DNA of 16,094 nt from Mucilaginibacter_A sp964244955 (GTDB lineage: Bacteria; Bacteroidota; Bacteroidia; Sphingobacteriales; Sphingobacteriaceae). Each line of letters begins with the position of its first letter. Position 1 is the stretch's first letter. The stretch spans positions 1 through 16,094 of the forward strand of contig CAXTKQ010000091.1 of NCBI GenBank assembly GCA_964244955.1, read 5' to 3'. The position numbers and the translations under genes are program-made. The notes below the pieces were generated by a model. It ran no database searches and was not told the origin of the DNA. It was given only the letters and a program-made list of their open reading frames with translations. Below are positions 7,547-14,869 of this stretch, piece after piece.

Positions 7547-8701
7547 TCAATGCACTTTCCGGCCTTTCCATTCGTACGTGCCTTTGTTGCCGATGATGCC
7601 GATATAAACCACGTAAAAAACATGCAGCAAAGAACCTAAAGGCAACAAAAACAGTAGTTTGCGCCGTTTAAAAAATAGGGCGACGAGCAATAAAAAAATG
7701 CCTTCGGCAAAAATTTTAAAGAGCAATTGCAAGCCGGCAACTTTTAAAAAGTATGGGTTGAAAATGCCGGCCACCAAATTAACCAGGATAAGGACGTTGA
7801 AAAGCCAGAAACCAACCGACAAAGCCACAATGGATTTGTCTTTATACTTCACCGACTTTGATGCCCAGCGGCGGCGTTGCTGCTTAAATTCTTCCCAGTT
7901 TGGTTTGGCGTGTGTATAAACGATGGCTTCGCGCTGCTTTAAAAATTGGATTCCCTGCGGATATCTGGCGGCTATTTTTTGCAGCAGCAGTTCGTCATCG
8001 CCGGAGGCCAAATCGTCAATTCCTTTAAAACCGCCAACTTCGTTAAAAACACTTTTTTTATAGGCCAAATTTGCGCCGTTGCAGGTGGAAGCTTTTCCGT
8101 TGCCAATAGTTGCCGCTCCCAAACCGATAAAAGCCGAAAACTCCAGCGCCTGCATACTTTCGAACAAATTTTTATCCTCAAAAAAAGCAACCGGCGAGGA
8201 CAACATCAACACGTTGCTTTCTTCAAACTTAGTTACAATCGCTTCCAGCCAGTGCGGACCCATGCGGCAATCGGCATCGGTAGCCACCATTAAATCGCCG
8301 GTTGATAAACGGATGGCTTCGCTGATGGCTTTCTTTTTGTACGAATTTAAGGCGCGGTCTTCTTTCAACTGCAACAGTTTTATGCCGCGATCCGCATAAC
8401 TTAAAATAATTTCGGCAGTGCGGTCGGTTGAGTGGTCATCGGCAATAATCACTTCCAACAATGCTTTCGGATATTGCTGCGCCAAAATATCTTCGATGGT
8501 TTTGTGGATGCCGGCCTCTTCATTCCGCGCAGCAATCAGCACCGTTACTTTAGTTTGAAATGCTGTTTTTACCACATAAAAATTGGGCTTGGTGCGCAGC
8601 CAGCCACGGATCAAAAACACAAACAAAAGCACATACAAAACCGTAAATAAAACTGCTGCCAAACTAAGTATTGTTGCCAAAGAAGTTGAGTTTAAGTACA
8701 A
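7547..8701 (-). CDS. Membrane glycosyltransferase, GT2 family
   Basis: A processive or polyprenol-type family 2 glycosyltransferase, presumably acting at the inner membrane on cell-envelope glycans. The 384 residues show an N-terminal TM helix (about 9-32), a GT-A domain with UDP-sugar motifs ADDHSTD (87-93) and TDADC (141-145), an acidic GDDELLL segment (234-240), QQRRRW (274-279, a Q-x-x-R-W-like motif), and two to three C-terminal TM helices (about 292-370). The start is uncertain: there is no ATG, and TTGs at 8701, 8680 and 8662 are possible. The 8701 start overlaps the preceding membrane gene by 38 nt, which suggests translational coupling. The pair probably acts in the same envelope pathway. 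Confidence 0.88.
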   Translation of the reverse strand: MYLNSTSLATILSLAAVLFTVLYVLLFVFLIRGWLRTKPNFYVVKTAFQTKVTVLIAARNEEAGIHKTIEDILAQQYPKALLEVIIADDHSTDRTAEIILSYADRGIKLLQLKEDRALNSYKKKAISEAIRLSTGDLMVATDADCRMGPHWLEAIVTKFEESNVLMLSSPVAFFEDKNLFESMQALEFSAFIGLGAATIGNGKASTCNGANLAYKKSVFNEVGGFKGIDDLASGDDELLLQKIAARYPQGIQFLKQREAIVYTHAKPNWEEFKQQRRRWASKSVKYKDKSIVALSVGFWLFNVLILVNLVAGIFNPYFLKVAGLQLLFKIFAEGIFLLLVALFFKRRKLLFLLPLGSLLHVFYVVYIGIIGNKGTYEWKGRKVH

Positions 8702-9635
8702 AAACAGAACCGATCACCGCAGGAATAATCAAATTGATGAGCCAGATGCAAGATACACAAGCCATAATAGCAACGGATTGCGTGGTGATAAACCCGAACA
8801 GATAATTGGCGATGAAGTTACGCACGCCAATGTCCAGCAAATCCAGCGAAGGAATGGCCGACTGGATAAAAAACAGGTTAAAAACCATCATCATCACCGG
8901 GATTAAATGCAAATCGGGCAGCAAAATATGGATCAAAATATAATATTGCGAAGAAAAAACCACGAACCGCGCCAGGCTCAGCAACATAATCAGAGTTAAT
9001 TGCGGGAAGCTGTACTTGGCCATGATGCTGAAAAAGCGGTGGTATTTTTGGAGGAATTTGATCTTATCCAGCAAAAACACCAGCCAGCGGATGCGAAAAT
9101 AAAACATCAAAAAAACTATGATAAAAACAGTACCCAGCACGGTGATCCCAAAAGAAAGCCAAAAGTTTAGATGCTGATAAGTGTAAATTAAATACAGCAA
9201 CGACAAAGTACCCACCACATTGGTTACGGTATTTTGGCCGAAAGCACCAACGGCCATCGCAAAAATGCCGTGAATGCGTTTTCTTGGGGGAAGGTACAAA
9301 ATCCGTCCGCCATATTCGCCAATGCGGTTTGGGGTGATGATGGCCATGGTTAACCCGCAAAAAACGGCTTCGATAGCTTTCCACAAACTCATTTTTTCGA
9401 GCAGCTTGGTCAGGTATTTCCATTTCAGGGCTTCTAAAACCCAGTTCAAAAACATCAGCAAAGTAACGGCAATCAAGCCTGCATAAACCTGGTTTTGCCC
9501 AATCGAATGGATACGGTTTACAAATTGCTCCAGGTTTTTGTTGTGGTTAACGTGCCGGTAAACAAACCAGATGGTAAGCAGTAAAATCCCTGCTTTTAGC
9601 AGGTAACCAAGCGTTTTACGGGCAATACGGGCCAA
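8664..9635 (-). CDS. UPF0104 / LPG synthase TM-domain family membrane protein
   Basis: An integral membrane protein of 323 residues resembling the flippase-like domain of lysylphosphatidylglycerol synthase (UPF0104, PF03706). About seven or eight hydrophobic helices are visible, and the family signature TPNRIGEYGGR lies at 101-111 between helices. It lacks the C-terminal aminoacyl-transferase domain of MprF, so it is the stand-alone form, often found beside glycosyltransferases. Here it overlaps the downstream GT2 gene, supporting a joint role in envelope lipid or polyprenol-sugar handling (inference). TTG at 9635 is the only close start candidate; MARIARKTLGYLLKAG is a plausible positively charged N-terminus. 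It is divergent from ruvC with 45 nt between. Confidence 0.82.
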   Translation of the reverse strand: MARIARKTLGYLLKAGILLLTIWFVYRHVNHNKNLEQFVNRIHSIGQNQVYAGLIAVTLLMFLNWVLEALKWKYLTKLLEKMSLWKAIEAVFCGLTMAIITPNRIGEYGGRILYLPPRKRIHGIFAMAVGAFGQNTVTNVVGTLSLLYLIYTYQHLNFWLSFGITVLGTVFIIVFLMFYFRIRWLVFLLDKIKFLQKYHRFFSIMAKYSFPQLTLIMLLSLARFVVFSSQYYILIHILLPDLHLIPVMMMVFNLFFIQSAIPSLDLLDIGVRNFIANYLFGFITTQSVAIMACVSCIWLINLIIPAVIGSVFVLKLNFFGNNT

Positions 9636-9645
9636 GGCTAAATTT

Positions 9646-9676
9646 TTTGCAATGTTACGGATTTGGGCTATACTTG
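9646..9676 (+). promoter_or_regulatory. Bacteroidota-type promoter of ruvC
   Basis: TTTG at 9646-9649, exactly 19 nt of spacer, then TATACTTG at 9669-9676, a 7-of-8 match to TAnnTTTG. This is the best -33/-7 pair in the window. Transcription would begin within a few bases of the ATG at 9681, giving a leaderless or nearly leaderless mRNA. Confidence 0.65.
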
Positions 9677-9680
9677 TTCT

Positions 9681-10280
9681 ATGCAGGTGGAAAAATCGAA
9701 AGAGCGGGTTATTTTAGGCATTGACCCCGGAACGAAAGTGATGGGTTACGGTTTGGTGAAAGAGAACGGACAAAAGCTGGAACTGCTGAGTTTGGGCGTG
9801 GTGAAGATGGAACATCTGGACGACCACATGCTGAAACTGCAACGTATTTTTGAAAAAACCGTCAATTTAATTGATAATTACCACCCGGATTGTTTGGCGA
9901 TTGAAGCGCCTTTTTATGGCAAAAATATCCAAGTGATGCTGAAGTTGGGAAGGGCGCAAGGCGTGGCAATGGCGGCGGCACTTTCCCGGAATGTGGAAAT
10001 TACAGAATATTCGCCACGAAAAATCAAGCAATCCATCACCGGAAACGGAAACGCCAGCAAAGAACAGGTTGCCGCCATGCTGCAAAACTTGCTAAAGTTT
10101 AACGAAACGCCTGATTTTTTGGATGCCACGGATGGTTTGGCGGTTGCAGTTTGTCATTCTTTCCAAAAAATAAGCACCAAAAGCGGTAGTAAAAAAAGTT
10201 ATTCCGGTTGGGAATCTTTTGTGAAAGATAATACCAAACGTGTTGCTTCGCCAGCAGTTACCGCAAAAAAAGTAGTGTAA
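9681..10280 (+). CDS. ruvC: Holliday junction endonuclease RuvC
   Basis: RuvC resolves Holliday junctions together with the RuvAB branch-migration complex. The 199-residue product has the four acidic catalytic positions: Asp15 in GIDPGT, Glu75 in AIEAPF, and Asp148 and Asp151 in DATDGLAVAVCH. The conserved YSPRKIKQSITGNGNASKEQV precedes them. It is longer than the roughly 173-residue E. coli protein because of a basic C-terminal tail (KKSYSGWESFVKDN) that I recognise from Bacteroidota. The frame extends back to a TTG at 9663, but that TTG lies inside the predicted promoter, so the ATG at 9681 is the start. ruvA and ruvB are not in the window. Confidence 0.96.
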   Translation: MQVEKSKERVILGIDPGTKVMGYGLVKENGQKLELLSLGVVKMEHLDDHMLKLQRIFEKTVNLIDNYHPDCLAIEAPFYGKNIQVMLKLGRAQGVAMAAALSRNVEITEYSPRKIKQSITGNGNASKEQVAAMLQNLLKFNETPDFLDATDGLAVAVCHSFQKISTKSGSKKSYSGWESFVKDNTKRVASPAVTAKKVV

Positions 10281-10327
10281 AAAAAGCATTGCTGGTTTAG
10301 CATGATACTTCTTTTATCGGCATAAAA
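10278..10327. repeat. Imperfect inverted element between ruvC and the HIT gene
   Basis: TAAAAAAAGCAT (10278-10289, overlapping the ruvC stop) faces ATACTTCTTTTA (10305-10316); each is one mismatch from the recurrent 12-mer. The 16 bases TTTTATCGGCATAAAA at 10312-10327 recur exactly at 14870-14885. The element sits between convergent genes, where a bidirectional terminator would be expected, but the hairpin is imperfect and terminator function is a guess. Confidence 0.55.
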
Positions 10328-10329
10328 TC

Positions 10330-10728
10330 TTACTCTTCCCGCAATGCTTCTTTAATTTTCTCCGCCGTTGCTTCCATTTCTGCTGCGCTAAAACTTAGTT
10401 TTGGGCGGGAGAAATTCATATCGTTTACTTCGTTCATCGGAATTAAATGAATGTGCACATGCGGAACTTCCAAACCAATTACGGCAACGCCAACTTTTTT
10501 GCACGGAATCACTTTTTTTAAGCCTTCGGCCACAATTTTGGCAAAGATCATTAAGCCGTTGTAGGTTTCATCGTCCAGGTCGAACAAGTAATCCACTTCC
10601 TTTTTCGGGATCACCAACGTATGGCCGTTAGCAAGCGGACTCACATCCAGAAAAGCCAGAAAATCAATGCTTTCTGCAACTTTGTACGCTTCAATTTCAC
10701 CGGAAACGATTTTTGAAAATATGGTCAT
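10330..10728 (-). CDS. HIT-family nucleotide hydrolase/transferase
   Basis: A histidine-triad protein of 132 residues, Hint-like, expected to hydrolyse nucleoside phosphoramidates or related AMP conjugates in the cytoplasm. The signature HVHIHLIP is at 90-97; by family analogy the middle His92 is the nucleophile. The N-terminal IFSKIVSGEIEAYKVAES and NGHTLVIPKK at 34-43 are typical of the Hint branch. The length is usual. ATG at 10728 is clear. It lies downstream of greA on the same strand, a neighbourhood I recall as common in Bacteroidota, but a 129-nt repeat-bearing gap separates them. Confidence 0.93.
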   Translation of the reverse strand: MTIFSKIVSGEIEAYKVAESIDFLAFLDVSPLANGHTLVIPKKEVDYLFDLDDETYNGLMIFAKIVAEGLKKVIPCKKVGVAVIGLEVPHVHIHLIPMNEVNDMNFSRPKLSFSAAEMEATAEKIKEALREE

Positions 10729-10734
10729 AAGAAG

Positions 10735-10852
10735 AGTTGTAAGTTATAAGTGGTACGTTGTAAGTTTTGGGTTACGGGTTAAAGGTGCTAAATTTTACGG
10801 GTAAGTTGCAATGCGAACTATAAAGGCAACTTACAACTTATAACTTACAACT
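10735..10852. repeat. Second inverted array of ACTTAYA heptamers
   Basis: The greA-HIT gap carries the same kind of element as 826-913. AGTTGTAAGTTATAAG (10735-10750) and CTTATAACTTACAACT (10837-10852) are exact 16-base reverse complements about 86 nt apart. Both arms have 7-base periodicity: the right arm reads ACTTACA, ACTTATA, ACTTACA, and the left arm on the other strand also gives ACTTATA, ACTTACA and degenerate units. It could form a long hairpin in the greA-HIT transcript. Confidence 0.78.
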
Positions 10853-10857
10853 GAATT

Positions 10858-11331
10858 CTACCGGCTGATCTCCATAATTTCAAACTCAATCTTGCCGGCC
10901 GGAACCGTGATTTCGGTTTTGTCGCCTACTTTTTTGCCCAGCAAACCTTTGGCAATGGGCGAAGTAACCGAGATTTTGCCGGCTTTAAAATCAGCTTCCG
11001 TTTCGGACACCAACTGGTATTGCATCACGGCGCCGTTTTTCAGGTTTTTTATTTTGACTTTAGACAAAGCCAGCACTTTGGTGATGTCCATTTTTGATTC
11101 GTCCAGCAAGCGCGCGTTGGCCAGCACTTCGCCTAATTTGGCAATCTTCGCTTCGTGCAAACCTTGTGCTTCTTTTGCCGCATCATATTCTGCATTTTCT
11201 GAAAGGTCGCCTTTGTCGCGGGCTTCGGCAATCTGCTTGGCAATGGATGCGCGGCCTTCTGTTTTCAGAAACTGCAGTTCTTCCTTTAATTTCTCTAACC
11301 CTTCTTTTGTATAGTAAGCAACTTCTGCCAT
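10858..11331 (-). CDS. greA: Transcription elongation factor GreA
   Basis: GreA enters the secondary channel of RNA polymerase and stimulates cleavage of backtracked RNA. The 157-residue protein has the N-terminal coiled coil with the tip ARDKGDLSENAEYDAAKE (37-54), where acidic residues Asp42 and Glu45 coordinate the catalytic Mg2+, followed by a C-terminal FKBP-like domain (about 80-157, ending in KIEFEIMEISR). The frame could begin at a TTG at 11337, but ATG at 11331 (MAEVAYYTKEGLEKL) matches the family. It is transcribed toward the HIT gene. Two hairpins upstream separate it from the dehydrogenase gene. Confidence 0.97.
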   Translation of the reverse strand: MAEVAYYTKEGLEKLKEELQFLKTEGRASIAKQIAEARDKGDLSENAEYDAAKEAQGLHEAKIAKLGEVLANARLLDESKMDITKVLALSKVKIKNLKNGAVMQYQLVSETEADFKAGKISVTSPIAKGLLGKKVGDKTEITVPAGKIEFEIMEISR

Positions 11332-11371
11332 GATCAAATATCTTTAAATTCTGGTTGTTATAAACTAAAAA

Positions 11372-11393
11372 CATCCTCCCGGAAAGAAGGATG
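11372..11393 (-). terminator. Small hairpin with T-run, second of two
   Basis: CATCCT (11372-11377) pairs with AGGATG (11388-11393) around a 10-base loop. On the minus strand it is followed by five T residues. It is weaker than its neighbour at 11411 and could be a back-up terminator or part of the greA leader. Confidence 0.45.
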
Positions 11394-11410
11394 CAACGTT
11401 TTTAAAAAAC

Positions 11411-11448
11411 AAACAAGACTACACCGGCTTGCCTGCATAGTCTTGTTT
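11411..11448 (-). terminator. Intrinsic terminator after the dehydrogenase gene
   Basis: AAACAAGACTA (11411-11421) and TAGTCTTGTTT (11438-11448) form an 11-bp perfect stem around a 16-base GC-richer loop, 23 nt beyond the dehydrogenase stop. On the minus strand a T-rich run follows (complement of 11403-11410), as in a rho-independent terminator. A T-run also exists in the other direction. Confidence 0.7.
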
Positions 11449-11471
11449 TTGTTAGAACGAAGATAAAAACT

Positions 11472-12419
11472 TTAAACCTTAAACTCCAAATTTTTCAGTT
11501 TTTCGGCCAGCACTTCGCTTATTTTCCGGTACGAATCAAACGTCCAGCCGGCAATATGCGGTGTTAACAAAACGCGGCCGCTGCTTTTTAGTTCCTCAAA
11601 CCAGCTTTGTTCTGCTAATGATGGAAATTTTTCTGTTTCCAAAACATCCAAACCTGCGCCCAAAATTTTGCCGCTTTTTATCCCGTTTAATATAGCTTGC
11701 ACTTTGGCGATTTCTCCGCGCGAAGTATTCAGCAGAAATATTGGTTTGCGGAAATGGAACAGGTATTCATCATCCACCATGCCTTTGGTTTCGGCAGTAA
11801 GCGGAATATGAAAACTGACAATGTTGCTTAACCGTACAATTTCTTCCATGCTTACTTCGCGCGCAAACTTATCCGAAAAACCCGTTTTATATTTATCATA
11901 AGCAATCACTTCCACACCAAAACCGCTTAGTTTCTGGGCGAAACTTTTGCCCATGTGGCCATAACCAATAATGCCAACCGTTTTACCTTTCAGTTCGTAG
12001 CCGCGGTTGCCTTCGCGGTCCCAAATGCCATTGCGGATTTCGATATCCGCTTTCCTGAAATTGTTCATCAACGAAAGCAGCAAACCAACGGCATGTTCGC
12101 CAACGGCATCACTATTTCCCTCGGGCGCGTTGATGCAGGCGATGCTTCTTTTACCGGCATAAATTTCGTCTATGTTGTCCATTCCGGCACCGGCGCGTGC
12201 AATAAATTGGAGTTTTGGTGCGGCATCCATAATTTCTTTATCAACCTGAAATTTTGTTCTAATGGCCAGACCTTGATAATCTGCAATTACCTTCAATGTT
12301 TTTTCCCTGGTAAAAGAAGCATCGATGGTGCAGGTGTAACCTAACTTTTCGGCAGCCTGGGCAAAGGCTGGATGCAGATCATCAACGATTAGAATTTTTT
12401 TTTGAATGGAAGCAGGCAC
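11472..12419 (-). CDS. D-2-hydroxyacid dehydrogenase (phosphoglycerate dehydrogenase-like)
   Basis: An NAD-dependent D-isomer-specific 2-hydroxyacid dehydrogenase, most like a short D-3-phosphoglycerate dehydrogenase of serine synthesis. With the GTG start used here (315 residues), the Rossmann loop GYGHMG lies at about 152-157 and an Asp follows the second strand (VIAYD), favouring NAD. Catalytic residues are Arg234 (LNTSRGE), Glu261 (DVLETE) and His288 (TPHIAGW). There is no ACT domain. The frame extends to a TTG at 12440, but that TTG lies inside an exact TAnnTTTG promoter element, so GTG at 12419 is preferred. Substrate specificity is uncertain, so no symbol is given. Two exact copies of the recurrent 12-mer lie inside the gene. 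Confidence 0.88.
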   Translation of the reverse strand: MPASIQKKILIVDDLHPAFAQAAEKLGYTCTIDASFTREKTLKVIADYQGLAIRTKFQVDKEIMDAAPKLQFIARAGAGMDNIDEIYAGKRSIACINAPEGNSDAVGEHAVGLLLSLMNNFRKADIEIRNGIWDREGNRGYELKGKTVGIIGYGHMGKSFAQKLSGFGVEVIAYDKYKTGFSDKFAREVSMEEIVRLSNIVSFHIPLTAETKGMVDDEYLFHFRKPIFLLNTSRGEIAKVQAILNGIKSGKILGAGLDVLETEKFPSLAEQSWFEELKSSGRVLLTPHIAGWTFDSYRKISEVLAEKLKNLEFKV

Positions 12420-12437
12420 AGTATTTTGATTTTGAGG

Positions 12438-12445
12438 CAAAGATA
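12438..12445 (-). promoter_or_regulatory. Candidate -7 element for the dehydrogenase gene
   Basis: On the minus strand this reads TATCTTTG, an exact TAnnTTTG match. A TTTG lies 16 nt upstream, slightly closer than the usual 17-23. It overlaps the TTG at 12440 and argues for the GTG start 21 nt downstream. Confidence 0.5.
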
Positions 12446-12550
12446 CTGGTTAATTTAAAATCAAATTATAGTGGATTTTCTTAATATAGCAGATGAATTT
12501 TATACACCTTTATTTTAAGGGTTTTATATTACAATTTCTGCATAAAGTTT

Positions 12551-12898
12551 ATGATGTCAAAAAGAGAACAATATGGCTTATCATTTGATCGAAATAAAAT
12601 ATCTGGTAGTTCGATTGTATATGTTGCTACTTCCATCAATAAAAATACATTTCCTTATAATTCGGTTTTAACTTTTGTAAATACGTGTTCAATCTATGAA
12701 TGTAAAAGCCTTATCGAAGACTTAAATAGATGTATTGCTAATGAAGGAAATGTTGATGAAGGATTCTTTTCAGATTGTGTAGAAAACAGGAGTATTTTAT
12801 ATCAATACCCTAATGTTAATATTGATGACCTTTTAATTATTCCAATGCAAGATTTAAAGGAGTTATTACAAGAATGGCTTGATTATATCAGTGATTAA
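12551..12898 (+). CDS. Hypothetical AT-rich small protein, possibly immunity-like
   Basis: I do not recognise the family. The frame encodes 115 residues with tandem ATGs at 12551 and 12554. It is acidic at the C-terminus, rich in Asn, Ser and Ile, and has four scattered Cys. There is no signal peptide and no membrane helix. The end, DDLLIIPMQDLKELLQEWLDYISD, with a strand, a proline turn and an amphipathic helix containing a Trp, recalls small orphan immunity proteins of polymorphic toxin systems, which often finish this way; this is only a resemblance. Base composition is clearly more AT-rich than its neighbours, suggesting transfer. No toxin gene is near. It converges on rsmA with a 6-nt gap. 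The length and plausible start make it likely to be real. Confidence 0.65.
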   Translation: MMSKREQYGLSFDRNKISGSSIVYVATSINKNTFPYNSVLTFVNTCSIYECKSLIEDLNRCIANEGNVDEGFFSDCVENRSILYQYPNVNIDDLLIIPMQDLKELLQEWLDYISD

Positions 12899-12904
12899 TT
12901 TGAA

Positions 12905-13675
12905 TTACTTATTCTCCTGAATCAAATTCGTCAATCGAACAAAATCCCCAACACTTAACCTTTCTGCGCGCAAATCCAACAACGGTTCTTCCGGCATTTT
13001 TTCTTTATTGATAAGGGAAGAAAGGGCATTACGCAACGTTTTCCGCCGCTGGTTAAAACCGGCTTTTACAACCTGCCAAAACAGTTTTTCATCACAATTC
13101 AATTCTTTAATTTCATTTCTGCTGAGGCGCATTACGCCCGAAAGCACTTTTGGCGGCGGATTAAAAACGCCTGCTTTCACCGTAAATAGATATTCTACTT
13201 TGTAGTAAGCCTGCAAAAAAACGCTCAAAATACCGTATTCTTTGCTTCCGGGTTTGGCAGTGCAACGTTCGGCCACTTCTTTCTGGAACATGCCCACCAC
13301 TTCCGGCACTTTATTGCGGTTATCCAATACTTTAAATAAAATCTGCGAAGAAATATTGTAGGGGAAATTGCCGATGATGGAAAAAGTACCGGTAAAAACA
13401 GCATCAAAATCCATCTGCAAAAAATCGGCATTGATCAACTTTTCGCCCAACTGCGGATATTTTTTCTGCAAAAACTGGTAAGATTCGGTATCAATATCAA
13501 CCAAAAAAACGTCCAGTTCGGGTTTCTGCAACAAAAAATCAGATAAAATTCCCATTCCCGGACCAACTTCCAGCACTTGTCCTTCCGAATTTAAACTGTT
13601 TACAATTTTAGCGGCAATGTTTTTATCGGTCAAAAAATGTTGGCCTAAATGTTTTTTGGCTTTTACTAATTGCAT
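12905..13675 (-). CDS. rsmA: 16S rRNA dimethyladenosine transferase (RsmA/KsgA)
   Basis: RsmA dimethylates two adjacent adenosines (A1518 and A1519, E. coli numbering) near the 3' end of 16S rRNA using S-adenosylmethionine. The 256-residue protein shows KKHLGQHFL at the N-terminus, the SAM loop EVGPGMG, the catalytic NFPYNISSQ, FNPPPKV and the C-terminal FNQRRKTLRN and RAERLSVGDFVRL. The frame could extend to a TTG at 13696, but the ATG at 13675 (MQLVKAKKHLGQ) fits the family and has AAGGAG three bases upstream. It is divergent from pdxA, whereas in E. coli pdxA and rsmA lie in one operon. Confidence 0.97.
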   Translation of the reverse strand: MQLVKAKKHLGQHFLTDKNIAAKIVNSLNSEGQVLEVGPGMGILSDFLLQKPELDVFLVDIDTESYQFLQKKYPQLGEKLINADFLQMDFDAVFTGTFSIIGNFPYNISSQILFKVLDNRNKVPEVVGMFQKEVAERCTAKPGSKEYGILSVFLQAYYKVEYLFTVKAGVFNPPPKVLSGVMRLSRNEIKELNCDEKLFWQVVKAGFNQRRKTLRNALSSLINKEKMPEEPLLDLRAERLSVGDFVRLTNLIQENK

Positions 13676-13769
13676 TTGCTCCTTAAATTGCTGCAAAATA
13701 CGTCATATTTGTGCTTTATCCGGTTTTTTAGCGGATAGGTTTTATTTGTATTGATTAACAAAAACTCAA

Positions 13770-14825
13770 ATGAGTGAAAAAATAAAAGTGGGCATCAGCA
13801 TTGGTGATGTAAACGGCATCGGCATGGAAGTGATTATCAAAACCTTGGCCGAACCGCTGATGCTAAATTATTGTACGCCGATTGTTTACGGCAATACCAA
13901 AATTGCTTCGTATAACCGTAAAAACTTGGGTTTAAATGATTTTAGTTTTAATGTGATTGGTGAGGCGGAACAGGCAAACCCAAAAAAACCAAACCTGATC
14001 AATTGCTGGGAAGAAGATGTAAAAATTACTTTTGGCGAAGCAAATGAAGTTGGCGGAAAATATGCTTTTATCTCGCTGGAACGCGCCACAAATGATTTAA
14101 TGGAAGGTAAAATTGATGCTTTGGTAACGGCGCCGATCAACAAACACAACATCCAAAGCGAGCAATTTAATTTTCCCGGCCATACGGAATATTTGCAGGA
14201 ACGCTGCGGCGCGGCAGATTCACTGATGTTTTTGGTGAGCGATGAATTGCGCGTTGGCATGGTTACCGGGCATATTCCGGTTTCTCAAATCAGCGAGCGG
14301 ATTACGGTTGCCAACATTTTGTCCAAGCTTCGTTTAATGAACCAAAGTTTGAAGCAGGATTTTTGGATACGCAAACCACGCATTGCCGTTTTGGGCTTGA
14401 ACCCGCACGCCGGCGATAACGGTTTGATCGGGATTGAAGAACAGCTAACCATTATCCCGGCGATAGAACATGCAAATACAGAAGGAATTTTGGCTGCCGG
14501 CCCCTTCCCTGCCGATGGTTTTTTCGGAAACAGCACGTACAAAAACTTTGATGCCGTGTTGGCGATGTACCACGATCAGGGGTTGATCCCGTTTAAAAAT
14601 ACGGCTTTTGATTTAGGCGTGAATTTTACGGCCGGCTTAAACAAAGTACGCACTTCGCCCGATCACGGAACCGGATATGGCATTGCCGGAAAGAATATGG
14701 CATCGCCCACTTCCTTTCGCGAAGCGATGTTTACGGCGATACATGTGGTAAAAAACCGCGCAGAATTGGCAGAATTATCACAAAACCCATTGAAGTTTAG
14801 CAAGTTTAGCAGAGACCGGGATTGA
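13770..14825 (+). CDS. pdxA: 4-hydroxythreonine-4-phosphate dehydrogenase
   Basis: PdxA oxidises 4-phosphohydroxy-L-threonine with NAD(P) in the DXP-dependent pyridoxal phosphate pathway. The 351-residue product has ISIGDVNGIGMEV at the start, GHTEYL (137-142), and the three metal-binding histidines at 168 (TGHIP), 213 (NPHAGDNG) and 268 (YHDQG), corresponding to His166, 211 and 266 of E. coli, followed by PDHGTGYGIAGK. ATG at 13770 is unambiguous. It points away from rsmA across a gap of about 94 nt that must hold both promoters; I could not assign them. A repeat-bearing gap of about 200 nt separates it from yceD. Confidence 0.97.
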   Translation: MSEKIKVGISIGDVNGIGMEVIIKTLAEPLMLNYCTPIVYGNTKIASYNRKNLGLNDFSFNVIGEAEQANPKKPNLINCWEEDVKITFGEANEVGGKYAFISLERATNDLMEGKIDALVTAPINKHNIQSEQFNFPGHTEYLQERCGAADSLMFLVSDELRVGMVTGHIPVSQISERITVANILSKLRLMNQSLKQDFWIRKPRIAVLGLNPHAGDNGLIGIEEQLTIIPAIEHANTEGILAAGPFPADGFFGNSTYKNFDAVLAMYHDQGLIPFKNTAFDLGVNFTAGLNKVRTSPDHGTGYGIAGKNMASPTSFREAMFTAIHVVKNRAELAELSQNPLKFSKFSRDRD

Positions 14826-14869
14826 TATTATTCATACACGAATAAAACGTATAATAATTTAGATACTGT

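Noticed and set aside
1388..12321. The recurrent word explained by frequent Lys-Glu-Ala codons
   Set aside because: Only the copies at 1388 and 7015 encode K-E-A; the other coding copies fall in different frames or on the opposite sense, and three copies are non-coding.
13676..13769. Specific promoters for rsmA and pdxA
   Set aside because: Only partial matches such as TAGGTTTT and TATTTTG with poor spacing were found; not strong enough to annotate.
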